NCBI RefSeq assembly: GCF_000502875.1
Contig: NZ_AYWX01000003.1
Span: 375,439-409,416, forward strand
Direction of reading: 5' to 3'
DNA: 33,978 bases
Source of the DNA: Mesorhizobium sp. L2C084A000
GTDB taxonomy: Bacteria; Pseudomonadota; Alphaproteobacteria; Rhizobiales; Rhizobiaceae
Notes under the pieces: generated by a model
What the model was told of the DNA's origin: nothing
Seen by the model: the letters and a program-made list of their open reading frames with translations, nothing else
Databases searched by the model: none
Shown: positions 1 to 10,915 of the stretch, in pieces
How positions within the stretch are numbered: position 1 is the first letter of the stretch
Layout: each line of letters starts with the position of its first letter
Program-made: the position numbers and the translations under genes

Positions 1-524
1 ATGCCGGTGGTGACGCCGCAGCCGATGTAGCAGATCTTGTCGAAGGGGGCGTCGGGGTTGACCTTGGCCAGCGCGATCTCGGGCAGCACGGTGAAATTGG
101 AGAAAGTCGAGCAGCCCATATAGTGAAAGACCTTGTCCTTGCCGATCGAGAAGCGCGATGAACCATCGGGCATCAGGCCCTGGCCCTGGGTGGCGCGGAT
201 GGCCGTGCACAGATTGGTCTTTCGCGACAGGCAGGAATGGCACTGGCGACATTCGGGCGTATAGAGCGGGATGACGTGGTCGCCCTTCTTGAGCGAGGTG
301 ACGCCCTTGCCGATATCGACGACGACGCCGGCGCCCTCATGGCCGAGGATGGCTGGAAACAGGCCTTCCGGATCGGCGCCAGACAGCGTGAATTCGTCGG
401 TGTGGCAAATGCCGGTCGCCTTGATCTCGACCAGCACCTCGCCCTCGCGTGGGCCGTCGAGATCGACCTCCATGATCTCCAGCGGCTTTCCGGCGGCGAC
501 AGCGACAGCGGCGCGGGTTTTCAT
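1..524 (-). CDS. frmA: S-(hydroxymethyl)glutathione dehydrogenase / class III alcohol dehydrogenase, 5' part
   Basis: This is the N-terminal 174 residues of a zinc-dependent alcohol dehydrogenase; the rest lies left of the window. Class III enzymes oxidise S-hydroxymethylglutathione with NAD in cytosolic formaldehyde detoxification and also reduce S-nitrosoglutathione. The translation shows the GroES-like domain with catalytic-zinc Cys40 ([12 protein letters not shown]) and the GHE motif at 61-63. The structural-zinc cysteines are at 92, 95, 98 and 106, in PECRQCHSC and NLC. The [10 protein letters not shown] segment followed by a [11 protein letters not shown] stretch is characteristic of class III. 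The ATG at 524 has a strong GGAGGAA Shine-Dalgarno about 7 bases upstream. It is divergent from the carboxylase gene across about 200 bases. The family call is secure; the C-terminal Rossmann half cannot be checked here. Confidence 0.93.
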   Translation of the reverse strand, partial: MKTRAAVAVAAGKPLEIMEVDLDGPREGEVLVEIKATGICHTDEFTLSGADPEGLFPAILGHEGAGVVVDIGKGVTSLKKGDHVIPLYTPECRQCHSCLSRKTNLCTAIRATQGQGLMPDGSSRFSIGKDKVFHYMGCSTFSNFTVLPEIALAKVNPDAPFDKICYIGCGVTTG

Positions 525-725
525 GGGGCAGTTCCTCCAATGCGAATTTTTTTCCAAGGTTTCAGGTTTTATCGACACGATCAACCGGAACCTGGTGCCA
601 GGACTGGTCCACAGCGGTGAATTGGAATCGCAGATCGATTGGAAGGCAGTGAATTGCATGGTCGGCTTGACCCTGCAAGCACAGGCCATAAAAGGAACGG
701 CCGACCCGAGGGGATGACATTTCGC

Positions 726-2738
<2,013 letters not shown>

Positions 2739-2845
2739 GGCTGGCCGGGCCGGCAGCCTGTGATCAGCAGCGGTTTGTGCTGGACTGGCATCGCGCGGTC
2801 CCGGACAATACATCTCCATCGACTCAAGGACCTTCACACAGCACC

Positions 2846-5800
2846 ATGGCCGACGAAAAACTTCCCCGCGATCCCCTGAAGCGCGAAGCAGCGATTGCTG
2901 CGGCGCGGCCCGAGGCCCCGGCGCGGCCCTTCGTCCATCTGCGCGTGCATTCGGCCTATTCGCTGCTGGAAGGCGCCTTGCAGATCGGCAAGGTGGTGGC
3001 TCACGCGGTCAAGGACGAAGCCCCGGCCATCGCCGTCACCGACACCAACAATCTGTTCGGCGCACTGGAATTCGCGCAGAAGGCGGTGAAGGACGGCATC
3101 CAGCCGATCATCGGCTGTCAGACGGCGCTCGCCTTTTCCGGCGAAAACAGCGATGGCCAGCGCGACCGCAGGCGGCAGGGCCCGGATATGCGGCCGGTGG
3201 TCCTGCTCGCCGCGACCGAAGCCGGCTATTCCAATCTGGTCAGGCTGGTTAGCCGCGTCTACCTCGAAACGCCGCCGGGCGAAGCCGTGCACCTGACCAC
3301 CGAAATGATGGACGGCTATTGTGACGGATTGATCTGCCTCAGCGGTGGGCCGCGCGGACCGATCGGCACCGCGCTCAAGGAAGATCGCCGCGACCTGGCC
3401 GAAGCCCGGCTTTTGACCCTCAAGGAGATGTTCGGCGACCGGCTCTATGTCGAGTTGGACCGGGTTTCCGGTTATGACCGCGTGATCGAAAAATCCTCGA
3501 TCGATCTGGCGTATGCCCATGAACTGCCCCTGGTCGCCACCAACGAGGCGTTCTTTTCCTCTCGTGACGACTATGACGCACATGACGCGCTGATCGCCAT
3601 CGCCGAGGGATCGGTCGTCGCCGCCGACAATCGTCGCCGGCTGTCGCCGGACAATTTCCTGCGCAGCCAGGCCGATATGGCGCGGCTCTTTGCCGATCTG
3701 CCGGAGGCGATCGACAACACTGTCGAGATCGCGCTGCGCTGCTCCTACTATCCCAGGAATCGCAATCCGATCCTGCCGCGCTTCACCGGCGGCGATGTCG
3801 CCGACAATGACGCCGCGGTGCAAGCGGAAGCCGACGAACTGGCCCGCCAGGCGCATGAGGGGCTCGACGCGCGCCTCGCCATGCATGGCCCAACCGCCGG
3901 CTATACGGTCGAGCAATACCGCGAGCGGTTGAACTTCGAGCTTGGCATCATCACCAAGATGAAGTTTCCCGGCTACTTCCTGATCGTTGCCGACTTCATC
4001 AAATGGGCGAAGGCTCAGGGCATTCCGGTCGGGCCGGGCCGCGGTTCGGGCGCAGGCTCGCTGGTCGCCTATTCGACGACCATCACCGACATCGATCCGC
4101 TGCGCTTCTCGCTTCTGTTCGAGCGCTTCCTCAATCCCGATCGCGTGTCGATGCCCGACTTCGACATCGACTTCTGCCAGGATCGACGTGAGGAGGTCAT
4201 CCGCTACGTCCAGCAGAAATACGGTCGCGACCAGGTCGGCCAGATCATCACCTTCGGTACGCTGCAGGCTCGCGCCGTGCTGCGCGACGTTGGCCGTGTG
4301 CTGCAGATGCCCTATGGCCAGGTCGACAAGCTCTCCAAGATGGTGCCACAGAACCCGGCCAATCCGGTCAAGCTCGCTGACGCCATCGCCAACGAGCCGC
4401 GCTTTGCCGAAGAGGCCGAGAGGGAGCCGATCGTCCAGACGCTGCTCGATATGGCGCAGAAGCTGGAAGGCCTTTACCGCCATGCCTCGACGCACGCCGC
4501 CGGCATCGTCATCGGCGACCGGCCGCTGTCGGAACTGGTGCCGATGTACCGCGATCCGCGCTCGGACATGCCCGTCACCCAGTTCAACATGAAATATGTC
4601 GAGCAGGCCGGACTGGTGAAGTTCGACTTCCTCGGCCTGAAGACGCTGACCGTGCTGGAGACGGCGGTGAAGCTGATCCGCCGGCGCGGCATCGAGATCG
4701 ATCTGGCGACGATCCCGCTCGACGATCCCGACACCTACGCCATGCTGTCGCGCGGTGAAGTGGTCGGCGTGTTCCAGGTGGAAAGCGCCGGCATGCGCAA
4801 GGCGTTGATCGGCATGCGGCCCGACTGCATCGAGGACATCATCGCGCTGGTCGCGCTCTACCGCCCCGGTCCGATGGAGAACATTCCGACCTACAACGCC
4901 AGAAAGCATGGCGAGGAGGAGATGGCGTCGATCCATCCCAAGATCGACCATCTGGTGAAGGAGACGCAAGGCGTCATCGTCTACCAGGAACAGGTGATGC
5001 AGATCGCGCAGGAGCTGTCCGGCTACTCGCTCGGCGAAGCCGATCTGCTGCGCCGCGCCATGGGCAAGAAGATCCGCGCCGAGATGGACAAGCAGCGCGA
5101 GCGCTTCGTCTCCGGCGCTGTCGAGCGTGGCGTCGGCAAGCCGCAAGCCGACTTCATTTTCGACCTGCTGGCCAAGTTCGCCGACTATGGTTTCAACAAA
5201 TCGCATGCCGCCGCCTACGCGGTGGTTTCATACCAGACCGCCTATCTCAAGGCGCATTATCCGGTCGAGTTCCTGGCGGCGTCGATGACGCTCGACATGG
5301 GCAACACCGACAAGCTCGCCGATTTCCGCCAGGACGCGCTACGCCTCGGCATAGAGGTTCTGGCGCCGTCGGTGACATCGAGCTTTCGCCCCTTCGAGGT
5401 CGGTGAGAACCGCATCTACTATTCGCTGGCGGCGCTCAAAGGCGTCGGCGACGCGGCGGTCGAACACATCGTTGCCCAACGTGGGGAAAGGCCGTTCAAG
5501 AACCTTGCTGATTTCTGCGAGCGGGTCGATCCCAAGATTGTCGGCAAGCGCGTCTTCGAAAGCCTGATCATGGCCGGTGCGCTCGATTGCTTCGGCCACG
5601 ACCGCGCGTCGATGATGGCGGGCGTGGAGCGCATGATGGGACTGGCGTCGCTGGCGCAGCAGAATGCGGTTTCCGGCCAGCACGACATCTTCGGCGCTTC
5701 GCTCGGCGCCCAGTCGCAGGCACTCAATCTGCCGGCGACAGAGCCGTGGCTCGCCGCCGACCGGCTGCACCGTGAATTCCAGGTGGTCGGCTTCTATCTC

Positions 5801-6373
5801 TCGGCGCACCCGCTCGACGAGTACAAGGCGGCCCTGCAGAAGATGCGGGTTCAGACGTGGGCCGAGTTTTCGGCGGCCGTCAAACGCGGTGCCGCCGCCG
5901 GCCGTCTGGCCGGCACGGTGACGTCCAAGCAGGAGCGCAAGACGCGCACCGGCAACAAGATGGGCGTTATCGCCTTTTCTGACACATCCGGCCAGTACGA
6001 AGCCGTGCTGTTTTCCGAAGGACTGGCGCAATATCGCGATCTGCTCGAGGCCGGCCGCTCCGTGGTCATCACCGTTGCCGCCGAGGACAGGCCGGAAGGC
6101 GTCAATCTGCGCATCAACTCAGTGCAGTCGCTGGAGGACGAGGCAAGCCGTATCCAGAAGGCACTTCGCATTTTCGTGCGCAACGCCTCGCCGATCAACA
6201 CGCTGGCCGGCCAACTGACCGTCAGGGGCGAAGGCCAGGTCAGCTTCGTGCTGATCAAGGAAGAGGGCGAGGGGGAAATCGAGATCGAGCTGCCGAACCG
6301 CTACCGGATTTCGCCGCAGATCGCCTCGGCGATGCGCGCGGTGCCGGGCGTGGTCGAAGTGGAGTTGGTGTGA
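2846..6373 (+). CDS. dnaE: DNA polymerase III alpha subunit (replicative, DnaE1 type)
   Basis: This 1175-residue C-family polymerase is the catalytic subunit of the replicative holoenzyme. It has an N-terminal PHP domain (about 30-290), the palm with the aspartates of PDFDIDF (Asp438, Asp440) and a third Asp594 in KFDFLGL, the beta-binding and fingers region, and a C-terminal OB fold followed by a small tail domain. The length fits DnaE1 rather than the shorter mutagenic DnaE2/ImuC. The reading frame is open from 2777, but MADEKLPRDP at 2846 is the natural start. The PHP motif has TDTNNLFG where active PHP sites carry a histidine, so proofreading presumably relies on a separate DnaQ, as is usual in alphaproteobacteria. 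It lies 107 bases after pccA on the same strand. The minus-strand 790-residue frame over it is a codon-bias shadow. Confidence 0.97.
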   Translation: MADEKLPRDPLKREAAIAAARPEAPARPFVHLRVHSAYSLLEGALQIGKVVAHAVKDEAPAIAVTDTNNLFGALEFAQKAVKDGIQPIIGCQTALAFSGENSDGQRDRRRQGPDMRPVVLLAATEAGYSNLVRLVSRVYLETPPGEAVHLTTEMMDGYCDGLICLSGGPRGPIGTALKEDRRDLAEARLLTLKEMFGDRLYVELDRVSGYDRVIEKSSIDLAYAHELPLVATNEAFFSSRDDYDAHDALIAIAEGSVVAADNRRRLSPDNFLRSQADMARLFADLPEAIDNTVEIALRCSYYPRNRNPILPRFTGGDVADNDAAVQAEADELARQAHEGLDARLAMHGPTAGYTVEQYRERLNFELGIITKMKFPGYFLIVADFIKWAKAQGIPVGPGRGSGAGSLVAYSTTITDIDPLRFSLLFERFLNPDRVSMPDFDIDFCQDRREEVIRYVQQKYGRDQVGQIITFGTLQARAVLRDVGRVLQMPYGQVDKLSKMVPQNPANPVKLADAIANEPRFAEEAEREPIVQTLLDMAQKLEGLYRHASTHAAGIVIGDRPLSELVPMYRDPRSDMPVTQFNMKYVEQAGLVKFDFLGLKTLTVLETAVKLIRRRGIEIDLATIPLDDPDTYAMLSRGEVVGVFQVESAGMRKALIGMRPDCIEDIIALVALYRPGPMENIPTYNARKHGEEEMASIHPKIDHLVKETQGVIVYQEQVMQIAQELSGYSLGEADLLRRAMGKKIRAEMDKQRERFVSGAVERGVGKPQADFIFDLLAKFADYGFNKSHAAAYAVVSYQTAYLKAHYPVEFLAASMTLDMGNTDKLADFRQDALRLGIEVLAPSVTSSFRPFEVGENRIYYSLAALKGVGDAAVEHIVAQRGERPFKNLADFCERVDPKIVGKRVFESLIMAGALDCFGHDRASMMAGVERMMGLASLAQQNAVSGQHDIFGASLGAQSQALNLPATEPWLAADRLHREFQVVGFYLSAHPLDEYKAALQKMRVQTWAEFSAAVKRGAAAGRLAGTVTSKQERKTRTGNKMGVIAFSDTSGQYEAVLFSEGLAQYRDLLEAGRSVVITVAAEDRPEGVNLRINSVQSLEDEASRIQKALRIFVRNASPINTLAGQLTVRGEGQVSFVLIKEEGEGEIEIELPNRYRISPQIASAMRAVPGVVEVELV

Positions 6374-6440
6374 CCCCCGCTCTTTCTCGCGCGCGGCAAT
6401 CAGCCGGGCGGTCGCTGCCGCGAACGCCAGCGCAGTCAGC

Positions 6441-7245
6441 ATGAAGCCGGCACAGAGGAACGGGTCGCAGACGGTTTCAACCTTGGCGCGGCTGCGTGAC
6501 AGGCTGCGCAGGCTCTATCATGGGCGCACGCCGGCCGCTTTCCGGTTCCAACTGGTGGCCGTCGTCATCGACCTCGCCATCATCGCTTTCTTCATCGCGA
6601 CGCCGGTTCTTCAGGACAAGCCGTCATTCCTCTGGCTCGACTATTCGGCGGCCGCGCTTGTCGCCGCGGACCTGGTCGCCCGGCTGCTTGCCTCCAAAAA
6701 CATGCTGCGGCTGATGAAGCAGCCGACGTCGTGGGTCGATGTCTTCATCCTTTTGACGCTGCTGATGCCGACGGCGTTCGCCAATCTCGCCTTCCTGCGC
6801 ATCCTGCGGCTGTGGTCGCTGTCGCGCAGCGGTTCGCTCTGGCGGCATCTGGAGATGCGCGGCCTGCGGCCGTGGCGCGAGGCCAGCCACGCGGTCATCA
6901 ACCTCTTGACCTTCCTGTTTGTCATCACCGGCTTCGTCTACACGTTCTTCTTCCGCACTGGCGCCGGCCTGGAGAACTATATCGACGCGCTTTATTTCAC
7001 CGTTCGCCACGGTGACGACGACCGGCTTCGGCGACATCGTGCTGCCGGGCATGGCCGGCAAGCTGACGGCAATCGTCACCATGATCATCGGCATATCGCT
7101 GTTTGTCAGACTGGCTCAGGCGATCTTCCGGCCAGCCAAGGTTTTGTTTCCCTGTCCGCAGTGCGGCTTGCGGCGGCACGAGCCGGACGCCGTGCATTGC
7201 AAAGCCTGCGGCCATCTCCTCAACATACCCGACGAAGGGAACTGA
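6441..7245 (+). pseudogene. Voltage-gated-type potassium/ion channel with C-terminal zinc ribbon, frameshifted in the pore
   Basis: Two overlapping frames together encode a six-helix ion channel of about 267 residues. Residues 1-188 (frame from 6441) hold S1 (36-55), S2 (67-83), S3 (98-113), an arginine-bearing S4 (118-130) and S5 (150-171), then break off at ALYFTV. One base later (extra C at about 7005) the frame continues as ATVTTTGFGDI, the potassium selectivity filter, then S6 (206-229) and a zinc ribbon with Cys238, 241, 253 and 256 (CPQC, CKAC). Uncorrected, the first frame runs into unrelated sequence to 7307 and the channel would lack filter and S6. Everything else is intact, so the lesion is recent, a sequencing error, or (less likely) programmed frameshifting. 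The ATG at 6441 has no clear ribosome-binding site. It converges on the DMT gene with a 12-base gap. Confidence 0.85.
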
Positions 7246-7257
7246 CGGCCGGCGGAA

Positions 7258-8139
7258 CTACGACGCCGCCACTTCGGCCGGCTTCATTGGCCTGCGCTGA
7301 AGATTGAGCAGATTGCCCATCAGGATCAGCAGCGCGCCACCGGCGGTGAAGGCGTCGATCTGCTCGCTATAGAGCAGCCAGCCAATCAGTGCCGATAGCG
7401 GCACGCGCAGGAAATCCATCGGCGAGACGATGGTCGCGTCGGCATGACCAAGCGCACGGGCCATGCAGAAATGCGACGACATGCCGGTGAAGGCGATCAG
7501 CATGATCCATGGCCACAGCTCCAGTGGCGGGTTGCGCCACGTATAAAGCGCCGGGATGAGACCGACCACCGATTGGATAACCAGCATCCAGAAGATGATG
7601 CGCACGACGCTGTCCGTCCGGGTCAGCGACTTGATCGTGACCACCGAGATGCCGAAGCAGGCCGCGGCACCCAGCACGACGAGATGTCCAGGATCGACCG
7701 AGCCGACACCGGGGCGCACGATGATCACCACGCCGATCAGCCCCAGCCCGATCGCTGCCAGCTTGGCTCGGTTCAGCCTTTCGCCAAGAAAAATCACCGC
7801 CAGGATAGCTGTCCAGATCGGCGTGGTGAATTCGATCGAGATCAGCACGGCCAGCGGGATCAAAGTGAGGGCGTAGAGCCAGGCCGCCTGGCCCGTGTAG
7901 TGGATGACGTTGCGGGCGATGTGGGCAATGGGGCGCCGCGTGCGCATGGCTTGAAAGCCGCCACTCGTCATCACCAGCGGCAGAAGGATGAAGAAGCCGA
8001 TCACAGAGCGCAACTCCAGCACCTGGAAGACGTTGAGCTCCGCTGTCGTGGCTCGGCCGGCGACCGTCATCCCAAGGAAGGAAGCGATCGACAGCGCCAT
8101 CCAGAACGCGGCCTTGGGGATCGAGGGTGTGGGTGCCAT
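7258..8139 (-). CDS. DMT-superfamily (EamA) drug/metabolite transporter
   Basis: This inner-membrane protein of 293 residues has about ten hydrophobic helices arranged as two EamA repeats. Examples are AFWMALSIASFLGMTVAG at the start and AFTAGGALLILMGNLLNL near the end. Members usually export amino acids, metabolites or drugs, and the substrate cannot be read from the sequence. The frame is open upstream to 8190, but the residues before MAPTPSIPK are not transporter-like, so the start at 8139 is preferred; its ribosome-binding site is weak. The gene stands alone, convergent with the broken channel gene and divergent from the small secreted-protein gene at 8336. Confidence 0.85.
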   Translation of the reverse strand: MAPTPSIPKAAFWMALSIASFLGMTVAGRATTAELNVFQVLELRSVIGFFILLPLVMTSGGFQAMRTRRPIAHIARNVIHYTGQAAWLYALTLIPLAVLISIEFTTPIWTAILAVIFLGERLNRAKLAAIGLGLIGVVIIVRPGVGSVDPGHLVVLGAAACFGISVVTIKSLTRTDSVVRIIFWMLVIQSVVGLIPALYTWRNPPLELWPWIMLIAFTGMSSHFCMARALGHADATIVSPMDFLRVPLSALIGWLLYSEQIDAFTAGGALLILMGNLLNLQRRPMKPAEVAAS

Positions 8140-8335
8140 TCGCGCTATGTCGCAGCCCAGGACTTCTGCCGCAATCGCTACGCAAGGCATTCTTCTGGGC
8201 CAGTCGCGACTGCTGGATGTTGTGAAACAGTCATGTGGCGGGCGGAACCTGAAACGGCAAGTGGCGTTGAGTCCCGATGGTCAGCCGTGCTGGCGGACCG
8301 TCCCGCCTTTTTGAAGATCGACAGGGAGAGCTTCG

Positions 8336-8842
8336 ATGAGATTCTTCGCGCAATTCGCGCTTGCCGGCGGTTTACTGGTTGCGGCAGGCGCGGCACATGC
8401 CGACGAGACGCAATTTCTCCAGTCGTTCAAGGGCAATTTCGCCGGCAAGGGTATCGTCAAGGTCACCACCGATGCGCCGACCGTGAACGTGTCCTGCACG
8501 TTCAGCTCGAACGCGACATCGACCTCCCTGTCGCTCGACGGCAATTGCCGGGGGCTTGTCGTGGTCACGCGTGCCATCAGCGCGGATCTGAAGGCCAGCG
8601 GCGCCAAATACAGCGGCATCTATGTCGGCTCTCGCACGGGACCGGCACAGCTCAACGGCAGCCGTTCGGGCAACGCGATCAACCTGGGCATTCGCTGGGC
8701 CAAGGAGGTCAATGGCGACCGAAGGGCGCAGATGAAGGTCGAGAAACGCGGCGAGAACGGCATGCGGCTGACCGTCATCGACACCGACCCGAAAACCGGC
8801 AAGAGCGTGGTGACGAGCAGGATAGATCTGCAGCGCACCTAA
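8336..8842 (+). CDS. Secreted/periplasmic protein of unknown function
   Basis: The gene encodes 168 residues with a clear Sec signal peptide ([19 protein letters not shown], likely cleavage after AHA at about residue 22). I do not recognise a named family. The mature part is rich in Ser, Thr and Gly with alternating hydrophobic residues and two cysteines (VSCTF, GNCRG) that could form one disulfide, which suggests a small beta-sheet periplasmic protein. A GGGAG ribosome-binding site lies about 7 bases upstream of the ATG. Its stop codon overlaps the stop of the convergent dinB gene by four bases. Coding status is well supported by signal peptide, ribosome-binding site and codon use; the function is unknown. 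Confidence 0.8.
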   Translation: MRFFAQFALAGGLLVAAGAAHADETQFLQSFKGNFAGKGIVKVTTDAPTVNVSCTFSSNATSTSLSLDGNCRGLVVVTRAISADLKASGAKYSGIYVGSRTGPAQLNGSRSGNAINLGIRWAKEVNGDRRAQMKVEKRGENGMRLTVIDTDPKTGKSVVTSRIDLQRT

Positions 8843-10155
8843 TCCTCGAGCGGCTCCGGCGGATGGGCGTCGCGGCCCTTGCCGAATGTGTAGCCGGTTT
8901 CCACCGCCTTGCGGCCGAACTTGTCGCGCAGGGCATCGATGGCGCCTTCGGCCATGGCGCGCTTGCGCGATTGGATGTCGACCAGATCGGGCGGGTCGGC
9001 CTTGTCGTCGTCCGAAAGGTCGCTGACGCCGATGCCTAGCAGCCGATATTTCGTGCCGTCGGTTTCCTTGCGCAGAAGCTCCACCCCGGTCTGAAAGATG
9101 CGGTCGGCGAGCCGGGTCGGATCGCCGAGCTGGCGATTGCGCGTGCGCAGCTTGAAATCCTGGCTCTTCAGTTTCAGCACCACGGTGCGCCCGGCAATGC
9201 CTGACTTTTTCAGCCGTGCCGAGACCTTTTCCGAAAGACCCCTGAGAACCGCGATCAGTTCCTCCAGCGACGCGATGTCGGTGTCGAAGGTGGTTTCGGC
9301 CGATACGCTCTTGACATCCTGGTCGGGATCGACGCGGCGGACGTCCTCGCCGCGCGAAAGGTGGTAGAGCCGGTCGCCCATCGTGCCGTAGCGGCGCATC
9401 AGGTCGCCGCGATCCATCTGCTGCAACTGGCCGATAGTGCGGATGCCGTCACGCTCCAGCGTGGCGTTGAATGCCTTTCCGACACCCCAGATCATGGTCA
9501 CCGGCTGCGCCGCCAGGAAGCCGACTGCCTCGGCCTCGCCGATGACCGAGAAACCGCGCGGCTTGCGAAAATCAGACGCAATCTTGGCAAGGAACTTGCA
9601 ATAGGACAGGCCGGCCGAAACGGTGATGCCGATCTCCTTCTCGACGGCCTGCGCGAAGCGCGCCAGCACCACAGCAGGCGGCAGGCCGTGCAGTCGTTCG
9701 GTGCCGGCGAGGTCGAGAAACGCCTCGTCGATCGACAGCGGCTCGACCAGCGGTGTCAGCGCTTGCATCATGGCGCGCACTTCGCGGCCGACGCGCACGT
9801 ATTTTTCCATGTTGGGGCTGATGACGACCGCCTCCGGGCAGGCTTCGAGCGCCTTGAACATCGGCATGGCCGAGCGGACGCCCTGGATGCGGGCGATGTA
9901 ACAGGCGGTGGAGACGACGCCGCGCTTGCCGCCGCCGATGATCAGCGGCTTGTCCTTGAGCGCCGGATTGTCGCGCTTTTCGATCGCCGCATAGAAGGCG
10001 TCGCAATCGATATGGGCCAGATGCAGCCGGTAAAGCTCGGGATGACGCACAAGCCGGGGGCTGCCGCAGCGCTCGCAGCGGCGCGTCGGGCTGCGCTGAA
10101 ACATCAGGCAGTCGCGGCAAAAACCGTGATCGGGATTGTTGACAGGGGCCGCCAT
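8839..10155 (-). CDS. dinB: DNA polymerase IV (Y-family) with N-terminal zinc ribbon
   Basis: This is a 438-residue Y-family translesion polymerase. The palm carries the metal ligands Asp50 (HIDCDAFYA) and Asp143-Glu144 ([10 protein letters not shown]), followed by the thumb, helix-hairpin-helix ([20 protein letters not shown]) and little-finger domain. It is longer than E. coli DinB (351 residues) because of an N-terminal extension with a CxxC-x10-CxxC zinc ribbon (Cys13, 16, 27, 30) and a C-terminal tail. The start at 10155 ([11 protein letters not shown]) was chosen; an in-frame ATG at 10167 is equally possible, and neither has a strong ribosome-binding site. The role would be lesion bypass after DNA damage. 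No LexA box was identified upstream. It is divergent from the GNAT gene, 77 bases away. Confidence 0.93.
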   Translation of the reverse strand: MAAPVNNPDHGFCRDCLMFQRSPTRRCERCGSPRLVRHPELYRLHLAHIDCDAFYAAIEKRDNPALKDKPLIIGGGKRGVVSTACYIARIQGVRSAMPMFKALEACPEAVVISPNMEKYVRVGREVRAMMQALTPLVEPLSIDEAFLDLAGTERLHGLPPAVVLARFAQAVEKEIGITVSAGLSYCKFLAKIASDFRKPRGFSVIGEAEAVGFLAAQPVTMIWGVGKAFNATLERDGIRTIGQLQQMDRGDLMRRYGTMGDRLYHLSRGEDVRRVDPDQDVKSVSAETTFDTDIASLEELIAVLRGLSEKVSARLKKSGIAGRTVVLKLKSQDFKLRTRNRQLGDPTRLADRIFQTGVELLRKETDGTKYRLLGIGVSDLSDDDKADPPDLVDIQSRKRAMAEGAIDALRDKFGRKAVETGYTFGKGRDAHPPEPLED

Positions 10156-10232
10156 CGCTGCGAACATAAAGAGAACAGAAGCAATGGTACGACAGTGCAA
10201 GGCCAGCGACAAGGCTGGCCTGGGGAGAACGC

Positions 10233-10808
10233 ATGAGCACGACCATAGCGCCGCTTGCGCCCGAGCTTTGGGCTGAATTCGAGGACCTCTTCGGCAAGCA
10301 AGGCGCCTGCTACGGCTGCTGGTGCACGCATTTCCGGCTGGCGCCGGCGATGCGCCGCGAGAGCAGCCGGGAACGCAACAAGGACCACATCAAGGCGCGT
10401 ATCGAAGCCGGCCCGCCGCCCGGACTGCTGGCATTCGAGGATGGCCAGGCGGTTGGCTGGATGCAGATCGGACCGCGCGCCGACGTGCCCGAATGGAACA
10501 ATCAGGGCAGGGGGTCGGCACCGGTCGATCCTGCCGACGCGGGGGATGCGGCCGTTTGGGCGATCTCCTGCTTCTTCATCCGCGCCAAGGCGCGCGGCAG
10601 GGGCATCACGCATCGCCTCGTCGAAGGCGGCATAGGTTTCGCCCGCCAGAATGGGGCCCGGCTGCTCGAGGCGTGCCCGATGGACCTGTCTCGCGATTCG
10701 CGCTCGATCGGCCTGTTCGTCGGTTCGTCACGGGTCTTCGAGAAGGCGGGTTTCGAGCGGCTGGTGGAACGCAAGGCCGGTCGCCCGCTGATGCGGCTGG
10801 TGCTTTGA
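10233..10808 (+). CDS. GNAT-family N-acetyltransferase
   Basis: The product (191 residues) is a predicted cytosolic acetyl-CoA-dependent acetyltransferase. The acetyl-CoA loop is the RxxGxG-like [11 protein letters not shown] around residues 122-132, preceded by the beta-strand [10 protein letters not shown] and followed by the C-terminal strand with [10 protein letters not shown] near residue 170. The N-terminus is unusual for a simple [15 protein letters not shown] has three closely spaced cysteines (near residues 28-33), as in a group of uncharacterised alphaproteobacterial GNATs. A GGGGAGA ribosome-binding site sits about 6 bases before the ATG. The acceptor substrate is unknown. Confidence 0.85.
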   Translation: MSTTIAPLAPELWAEFEDLFGKQGACYGCWCTHFRLAPAMRRESSRERNKDHIKARIEAGPPPGLLAFEDGQAVGWMQIGPRADVPEWNNQGRGSAPVDPADAGDAAVWAISCFFIRAKARGRGITHRLVEGGIGFARQNGARLLEACPMDLSRDSRSIGLFVGSSRVFEKAGFERLVERKAGRPLMRLVL

Positions 10809-10915
10809 TCGAGATGGTCTGCCCGGATGCCGTTGTCGATCTCACCTTGCGGTTGCAGCGGTAATTTCATACCAGACGGACAAAGTCTTTCTTCTAGGTC
10901 AAACGGAGAATTCGC

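Noticed and set aside
2834..5206. 790-residue open frame on the minus strand of dnaE
   Set aside because: It mirrors dnaE codons, has low-complexity Arg/Gln/His/Asp-rich sequence, and dnaE is certain.
7444..9039. 531-residue plus-strand frame across the DMT, secreted-protein and dinB genes
   Set aside because: It spans three well-supported genes and reads as a codon-bias shadow (RQH-rich, no domains).
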